Of a DNA stretch of 9,239 nt, positions 5,809 through 9,239 are shown piece after piece. The position numbers and the translations under genes are program-made. Every line of letters begins with the position of its first letter. The first letter of the stretch is position 1. The notes beneath the pieces were generated by a model. It searched no databases and had not been told where the DNA came from. It saw only the letters and a list, made by a program, of their open reading frames with translations. Origin of the DNA: CAYNGH01 sp964396845 (GTDB taxonomy: Bacteria; Vulcanimicrobiota; JAJTBE01; CAYNGH01); assembly GCA_964396845.1 (NCBI GenBank), contig CAYNGH010000130.1, positions 1 through 9,239 on the forward strand. Reading direction: 5' to 3'.

Positions 5809-6330
5809 CTACCGATACTGTTCCCTCAGTTTTTCCAGCTGTGCCCCTTTGCCGTTATACAGATATTTATATCGGGAGCTGTCATGGGTAGTGGAAAAAT
5901 GAAGAATCAGGTTCATTGTTGCCTGTTTATATATCCTGGCCTGAACAGAAAGAGATGCCCCAGGCCCTCCGGTGCCGAAAGAACGAATATCCGGAGGACT
6001 TTCCGTATCACTCCAACTGAGCATCTCCAAATCAAATGCCCGTTCAGCTACCTTCTTATATGCGGAAACATAGTCATCCACACGCTTACGGTCTTCAGGA
6101 AAATTATAAGTCTTCTTTACAAACTTCGCCACATTATCCAGTTCAGCTTGCCAGGCATTCAGGTAAGATTCGGAAACATAATTAATCTCTGCGGTGTTGG
6201 CGGCCATTTCAAAGTCCCGGGCAAAAGCCTTGTCGATGGGGTTATTCATTTGAGAATCCGCAACTGCAAATCCCGATAACGCTATAACAAACAGGCCCGC
6301 AAGAACCAGGACACAAAAATTCTTCCTCAT
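5809..6330 (-). CDS. Small exported protein of unknown function
   Basis: The 173-residue product starts with a clear Sec signal peptide: MRKN, a hydrophobic core at about 5-20, and an AVA-D cleavage site after residue 24. The mature part is mostly helical and charged (YLNAWQAELDNVAKFVKKTY, KRVDDYVSAYKKVAERAFDLEML), with a glycine-rich GTGGPG at about 120 and a helix with QARIYKQATMNLI. The overall pattern weakly recalls LprI/DUF1311-like secreted proteins, but the cysteines typical of that group are missing, so no family is assigned. The only cysteine is in the signal peptide. A GGAGAAGGAAGG ribosome site precedes the ATG. It ends in TAG. It lies between terminators or repeats and may be monocistronic. 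Confidence 0.75.
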   Translation of the reverse strand: MRKNFCVLVLAGLFVIALSGFAVADSQMNNPIDKAFARDFEMAANTAEINYVSESYLNAWQAELDNVAKFVKKTYNFPEDRKRVDDYVSAYKKVAERAFDLEMLSWSDTESPPDIRSFGTGGPGASLSVQARIYKQATMNLILHFSTTHDSSRYKYLYNGKGAQLEKLREQYR

Positions 6331-6473
6331 AAATGCCTTCCTTCTCCATTTATTTTATATAACTCCCAGGTCAAACTTTGTCTTAAAAGCTCTCAAATTC
6401 CTGCTTCCAGACACCCCTCCCCAGGCAAGGGCCTTGGCAAGTATTATGGTTATCAGACAAAATAATAAATAGT

Positions 6474-6505
6474 AAAAATGGCGGCACTTCTCGAGCACCG
6501 CCATT
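6474..6505 (-). terminator. Rho-independent terminator after the glycine-rich protein pair
   Basis: The arms AATGGCGG (6477-6484) and CCGCCATT (6498-6505) form an 8-bp stem around a 13-base loop. On the minus strand the hairpin runs into five Ts (6474-6478). It lies about 36 bases downstream of the TAA at 6541. Confidence 0.8.
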
Positions 6506-6540
6506 GAATTTCAAACAAATAACCGGACATTAACACATTG

Positions 6541-6867
6541 TTAGAGATCTGCCTTCCATTCCTTGATCATTTCATTGCTCTTACCGACTCTTTCAACAGA
6601 ACTCTTCACCGCAGCTTTTATACCTTCCTGGTATCCTTTGCCCATTGACTCACCCAAACCCCACAGGGCACCGCCTATGGTTGCCAGGGGCACCGCCAGA
6701 ACTGCCACTGGAAGTGATACTGCAGTTATCGTGCTCTTGAGGACCGGCCCCATTTCGTCATCCTTCCAAAGGGCCTTGAGGCTTTTGGCATAGAATGTAG
6801 GTTCATGTCTTGCCACTACAAGCCCGTGTCCAACTCCGCCTATGGCCATTCCAGCAACACCGCCCAC
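6541..6867 (-). CDS. Glycine/alanine-rich putative membrane protein, second paralog
   Basis: The protein of at least 108 residues has two glycine-zipper-like hydrophobic stretches: GGVAGMAIGGVGHGLVVA near the N-terminus, and TAVSLPVAVLAVPLATIGGALWGLGESMGKGY in the middle. It is paralogous to the upstream gene: LKSTITAVSLPVAVLAVPLATIGGALWGLG aligns with LKVVTGAVGIPLAAALVTVLSPVAGAVYGAV, and both end in a charged helix. The start is unclear. GTG at 6867 is the first conventional start, but its nearest ribosome-like AAGGAG lies 15 bases away. The frame and the homology (DIRLKESAQAA, like EITIKQAAKGL) extend upstream to the TAA of the preceding gene, in the same frame. It may be the second half of a split two-domain gene. 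Function unknown; membrane insertion is inferred from composition. Confidence 0.6.
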   Translation of the reverse strand: MGGVAGMAIGGVGHGLVVARHEPTFYAKSLKALWKDDEMGPVLKSTITAVSLPVAVLAVPLATIGGALWGLGESMGKGYQEGIKAAVKSSVERVGKSNEMIKEWKADL

Positions 6868-6906
6868 AGCAGCTTGAGCACTCTCCTTGAGCCTTATATC
6901 AAAGGG

Positions 6907-7455
6907 TTATTTCCCTTCCTCAGGCTTTGCATTTTCGATGCCATCAAAAAGCTCCTGGAGTTTTTCGCCTTTCAGTTCACGATTGACCGTCTTTACATCC
7001 TCAACCACTCCCTTGGCAGCTCCCTTGATGCCTTTCTTTGCTCCATCATATGCACCTTTAACAGCTCCATACACTGCCCCAGCCACTGGGCTGAGCACCG
7101 TCACCAGGGCTGCAGCCAGGGGAATACCCACTGCTCCAGTTACCACCTTCAAGTTCCGTCCAATGGCCTCGGTTTTGGCAAGGGCCACATAGGAATTCTT
7201 CACAATCTTGGGCATATTGCGAAGGACCGCCCCAGTCATTCCGATGGAATCGCCCACCAGACCTACGCCAGCGCCCACCAGACCTTTGGCAGCCTGTTTA
7301 ATTGTAATTTCTTCCCGATAGTCTTTATCATGCTTATCTGGCAGAACCAAAACGTCCTCATTTTTTACTTCCTGTTCAGGATTCTTCGCCACCTTTGCGG
7401 CCATGTTGTTCTGTAATCCAGCCGGAGTCTGAAGTCTTATTTCATTGATACTCAT
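6907..7455 (-). CDS. Glycine/alanine-rich putative membrane protein, first paralog
   Basis: The 182-residue product has a polar N-terminal tail (MSINEIRLQTPAGLQNN, with a run of charged residues), then a glycine-rich helix (KGLVGAGVGLVGDSIGMTGAVL, about 59-80). A longer hydrophobic stretch follows, VVTGAVGIPLAAALVTVLSPVAGAVYGAVKGAYDGAKKG (about 109-147), with GxxxG/AxxxG spacing typical of packed or membrane-inserted helices. The tail is charged. The ATG at 7453-7455 was chosen over one 63 bases upstream because AGAGGTG sits 6 bases before it. The next gene follows in the same frame directly after the TAA and is a paralog. No known family was recognised. Possible roles include a membrane anchor or pore for the coiled-coil protein encoded upstream; this is speculative. 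Confidence 0.72.
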   Translation of the reverse strand: MSINEIRLQTPAGLQNNMAAKVAKNPEQEVKNEDVLVLPDKHDKDYREEITIKQAAKGLVGAGVGLVGDSIGMTGAVLRNMPKIVKNSYVALAKTEAIGRNLKVVTGAVGIPLAAALVTVLSPVAGAVYGAVKGAYDGAKKGIKGAAKGVVEDVKTVNRELKGEKLQELFDGIENAKPEEGK

Positions 7456-7498
7456 TATATACACCTCTAATATTTTATTTTGTATCCCATTTATCCTG

Positions 7499-7504
7499 AT
7501 TATA
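7499..7504 (-). promoter_or_regulatory. Possible -10 box for the glycine-rich protein pair
   Basis: A perfect TATAAT on the minus strand would start transcription near 7492, about 37 bases before the chosen ATG. No good -35 box is visible 16-18 bases upstream, so the assignment is weak. Confidence 0.3.
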
Positions 7505-7619
7505 ATATCATTTTTCATATTGAAATTTAATTGATAATGTGTTAAATATTTTTTCGATTTTGTTAAATGGTGACAAATTTATCCCAAATCATTGTCAAAA
7601 AAAAACACCCTTGAAATAC

Positions 7620-7644
7620 AAAAAGCCCCGGCTTTTGCCGAGGC
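7620..7644 (-). terminator. Rho-independent terminator of the coiled-coil DNA-binding protein gene
   Basis: On the minus strand GCCTCGGC-AAAA-GCCGGGGC forms an 8-bp stem with one G-T pair, followed directly by TTTTT. It lies about 22 bases after the TGA at 7666 and separates this gene from the glycine-rich pair. Confidence 0.88.
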
Positions 7645-7665
7645 AAACTTTATATCCCAATATCA

Positions 7666-8769
7666 TCAAACTTCCTTAAAGAATATTTCTTTAATGTATG
7701 TGAAAAAGCTCTTTCTTCTCTCTTTCTCCAGGGCTTCTTTCAATTCAAGACGTTCTCTTTCAATTCGAGCCAGCTCTTCAGTTTTTGCCCTGGCATCCTC
7801 TTCTAATTTTAGTCTTTCAGATATCTCCTTCTGCTTCTGCTCTTCCAGAGCCTGAGCCTTTTTTAAGGCATTTTCAAGAGATTCCTCAAGAGTCTTCTTT
7901 TCTTGTTTTGCCTGAGCAAGCTCCTTGCTTGCCTGTTCTATTTCTTGCTCTGTGTTTTTTAATTCCTTGATAGCCTTGTCTTTTTCCTCTTCTGCCTGCC
8001 GGATAGCTTGCTGAACAGTTCCAAATTTCTTGTTCACATGTTCCAGCATCTTTGCTTTTTCATCAAGATTCAGCTGAAGTTTCTTATTGAAGGTTTCCAA
8101 CTGACGAATCTTATTAAAGGTGTCATAATCAGCCTCTGATGGTTTCGCATCAGCCTGATTTTTCAAGTCCTCCATCAACGCCTTGGATTCATCTAACTGG
8201 GCTTGCAGTTCATCTTTTTCTTTCTGCACAGTTTCCCGAGCATCGGCCAAATCTTTCAGAGATGATTCCATCTTTTCTTTTTCACTTGTTATGCGTTCGA
8301 GTTCGGTTCGAGTTCTTTCCACTTCCTCCCGAGCTATTTCAAATTCCTTAGCTTGACTTTGCAATTCATCAAACTTATAAGATACCACTTCAGGGGGAGC
8401 CGGGAGAAGTTTCATTCTTCTGTCCAGCTCTTCAAATTTGAACTGGTACATCATCATCCCCTGAAGAACCTTTTCATACTTGTCCACCCACTCTTTTCGC
8501 TGTTGGTTGTATATTTCAAGCGGGACTGACAAATCTTGTCCAGTCTGATTGTCCGGACATTGTCCGGGGTGGACAGCTGTCCGGACTGATTGTCCACCCT
8601 CTTCAAATTCATCTTTCGATATAACCCAGACTTTTCCACGCTTATCCGATATTTTTTTAGCCCGGACAAGCTTACCTCTTTTTATCATTTTTCTCAGCTG
8701 TTCTGTGCTCTTACCGCTTATTTCACTGGCTTCCTTTAATGTCAGCCAATTGTCCGGACTGTCCAGCAT
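7666..8769 (-). CDS. DNA-binding coiled-coil protein with a MerR/excisionase-like N-terminal winged helix
   Basis: The 367-residue protein has a clear N-terminal DNA-binding domain (about 7-57): WLTLKEASEISGKSTEQLRKMIKRGKLV, then a wing KRGKVWVISKDEFEE. This is the MerR/excisionase-like helix-turn-helix. A polar linker (about 58-82, rich in Gln, Pro and Gly) follows. Next come a helix to about 120, a proline break (LLPAPPE), and a heptad-rich coiled coil (about 127-352) with a break near 208-215. The end is SFFTYIKEIFFKEV, an aromatic/basic amphipathic tail that could touch a membrane. The layout resembles KfrA-like plasmid proteins and, more loosely, RacA-like chromosome anchors; no orthology is claimed. 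The ATG at 8767-8769 has AGGAAGGTGA upstream. The stop is a tandem TGA TGA. Repeated TGTCCGGACA-type sites in and upstream of the gene are probably its targets and suggest autoregulation. Confidence 0.8.
   Translation of the reverse strand: MLDSPDNWLTLKEASEISGKSTEQLRKMIKRGKLVRAKKISDKRGKVWVISKDEFEEGGQSVRTAVHPGQCPDNQTGQDLSVPLEIYNQQRKEWVDKYEKVLQGMMMYQFKFEELDRRMKLLPAPPEVVSYKFDELQSQAKEFEIAREEVERTRTELERITSEKEKMESSLKDLADARETVQKEKDELQAQLDESKALMEDLKNQADAKPSEADYDTFNKIRQLETFNKKLQLNLDEKAKMLEHVNKKFGTVQQAIRQAEEEKDKAIKELKNTEQEIEQASKELAQAKQEKKTLEESLENALKKAQALEEQKQKEISERLKLEEDARAKTEELARIERERLELKEALEKERRKSFFTYIKEIFFKEV
8537..8595. promoter_or_regulatory. Cluster of TGTCC sites inside the coding region of the coiled-coil gene
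   Basis: Within 59 bases are TGTCCAGTCT (8537), TGTCCGGACA (8550), TGTCCGGGG (8561), GGACA (8571), TGTCCGGACT (8578) and TGTCC (8591). They encode the linker residues of about 59-78 of the protein. They are the same motif as the upstream sites. Confidence 0.65.
8751..8767. promoter_or_regulatory. Two adjacent TGTCC sites over the start codon
   Basis: TGTCCGGACT (8751-8760) runs directly into TGTCCAGC (8760-8767) at the first codons of the coiled-coil gene. A protein bound here would cover the translation start region of its own gene. Confidence 0.55.
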
Positions 8770-8849
8770 AATAAATCACCTTCCTCACTATAATTTTTGT
8801 CAAAGAAAAAAAATTATCCTCTCTTGGTTTCAATTTTTATTTCATATTT

Positions 8850-8892
8850 AGTGTTTGTCCAGACTAAAATTAAGTTTGTCCGGACAAACACT
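8850..8892. promoter_or_regulatory. Operator-like pair with 11-bp outer inverted repeat
   Basis: TGTCCAGACT (8856) and the palindrome GTTTGTCCGGACAAAC (8874-8889) start 21 bases apart. AGTGTTTGTCC (8850-8860) and GGACAAACACT (8882-8892) are perfect inverted arms. This is the upstream region of the coiled-coil gene, where an autoregulator should bind. Confidence 0.65.
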
Positions 8893-8950
8893 AACTGCTT
8901 AAAACTCTATAATATAAGTGTTTTATCTATATTTTATTAACTATATAGAT
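8893..8950. other. AT-rich spacer between the two operator groups
   Basis: About 58 bases are strongly AT-rich, with several TATA-like words (CTATAATATAAG, CTATATAGAT). It could contain promoters in either direction or be an easily melted segment. No start could be assigned. Confidence 0.4.
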
Positions 8951-8954
8951 GTTT

Positions 8955-9016
8955 TGTCCAGTCAAAGAAAACAGGGTTGACAGCCTGTCCGGACAGGCTT
9001 GTTTTTTGTCCAGTCT
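8955..9016. promoter_or_regulatory. Second upstream operator-like group
   Basis: The group holds TGTCCAGTCA (8955), the 18-bp perfect palindrome AGCCTGTCCGGACAGGCT (8982-8999) and TGTCCAGTCT (9007). The last two TGTCC elements (8986 and 9007) are spaced 21 bases apart, as in the 8856/8877 pair. The palindrome is followed on the plus strand by TGTTTTTT, so it could also form a Rho-independent terminator for plus-strand transcription. A TTGACA at 8977-8982 abuts it, but a matching -10 is poor. Confidence 0.55.
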
Positions 9017-9036
9017 ATAAAAAAATGAAACAAATG

Positions 9037-9239
9037 ATACCGTGTTTTGAGTCGAGGAATGTTCTTCCAATTCCCTCTTCACGGGTGATTTATTTTATTT
9101 GAAGGGGGTATCGTGTTTTGAGTCGAGAAGTATCGTGTTTTGAGTCGAGAAGTATCGTGTTTTGAGTCGAGGAATATCGTGTTTTGAGTCGAGAAGTATC
9201 GTGTTTTGAGTCGAGGAATATCGTGTTTTGAGTCGAGAA
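9037..9239 (+). repeat. Tandem array with 22-bp period
   Basis: The core TATCGTGTTTTGAGTCGAG recurs at 9109, 9131, 9153, 9175, 9197 and 9219, always 22 bases apart, with the last three bases of each unit alternating between AAG and GAA. A seventh, nearly identical copy (TACCG start) lies alone at about 9037. The array runs off the end of the window. The period is not a multiple of three, there are no unique spacers, and the units are direct repeats, so it is neither coding nor CRISPR. The period equals about two helical turns, as in iteron-type protein-binding arrays. Confidence 0.85.

Noticed and set aside
7571..7597. Inverted repeat TGACAA-N15-TTGTCA upstream of the glycine-rich pair
   Set aside because: Arms are short, AT-rich and widely spaced, so chance is likely; kept only as a note.
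9025..9102. 25-codon plus-strand micro-frame starting ATG AAA CAA
   Set aside because: It has no ribosome site, overlaps a repeat copy, and shows no recognisable peptide.
9109..9239. CRISPR array
   Set aside because: The units abut with only three variable bases; there are no unique spacers and no cas genes.
8893..9239. Replication origin call
   Set aside because: An AT-rich segment and iteron-like repeats are present, but no DnaA boxes and no Rep gene are visible, so an origin cannot be claimed.

Overview
The window looks like an accessory region from a low-to-mid GC Gram-positive bacterium, most likely a clostridial or Peptococcaceae-like Firmicute. The basis is consensus TTGACA/TATAAT promoters with 17-18 bp spacing, strong AGGAGG-type ribosome sites, a lipobox-bearing RCC1-repeat protein and standard stop codon use. 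The taxon is inference. No rRNA, tRNA, CRISPR array, transposase or integrase was found.

Left part (1-3350): three small toxin-antitoxin-like modules. They are hicAB-1 (minus, 427-1066), a two-gene operon of a small basic helical protein plus a GSU2403-type nucleotidyltransferase (plus, 1472-2510), and hicAB-2 (minus, 2680-3305). Each has a recognisable promoter, and the first two have clear inverted-repeat operators over the promoter. In both hicA-1 and the nucleotidyltransferase gene a single in-frame TGA stands where a tryptophan is expected, so both effector genes look broken while their partner genes are intact. hicAB-2 is intact. Three copies of a GC-rich hairpin repeat lie between or beside these modules.

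Middle part (3476-6505, all minus): a secreted RCC1 beta-propeller lipoprotein with two carboxypeptidase-regulatory-like domains and seven RCC1 blades, a small exported protein of unknown function, and the terminator of the upstream membrane-protein pair. A 102-bp-spaced direct repeat lies between the first two. It contains an inverted copy of the 19-bp core that forms the tandem array at the far right end.

Right part (6541-9239): two paralogous glycine/alanine-rich, probably membrane-inserted proteins in tandem. Upstream of them is a 367-residue protein with an N-terminal MerR/excisionase-like winged helix, a long coiled coil and a short aromatic/basic amphipathic C-terminus. About twelve TGTCC-containing sites, several of them perfect TGTCCGGACA palindromes, cluster in and just upstream of this gene. 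An AT-rich spacer lies among them, and after them comes a 22-bp-period tandem repeat running off the window end. The architecture recalls KfrA-like or RacA-like DNA-binding, filament-forming or DNA-tethering proteins with their own site clusters. This is the best candidate here for an undescribed system, and the functional reading is inference.
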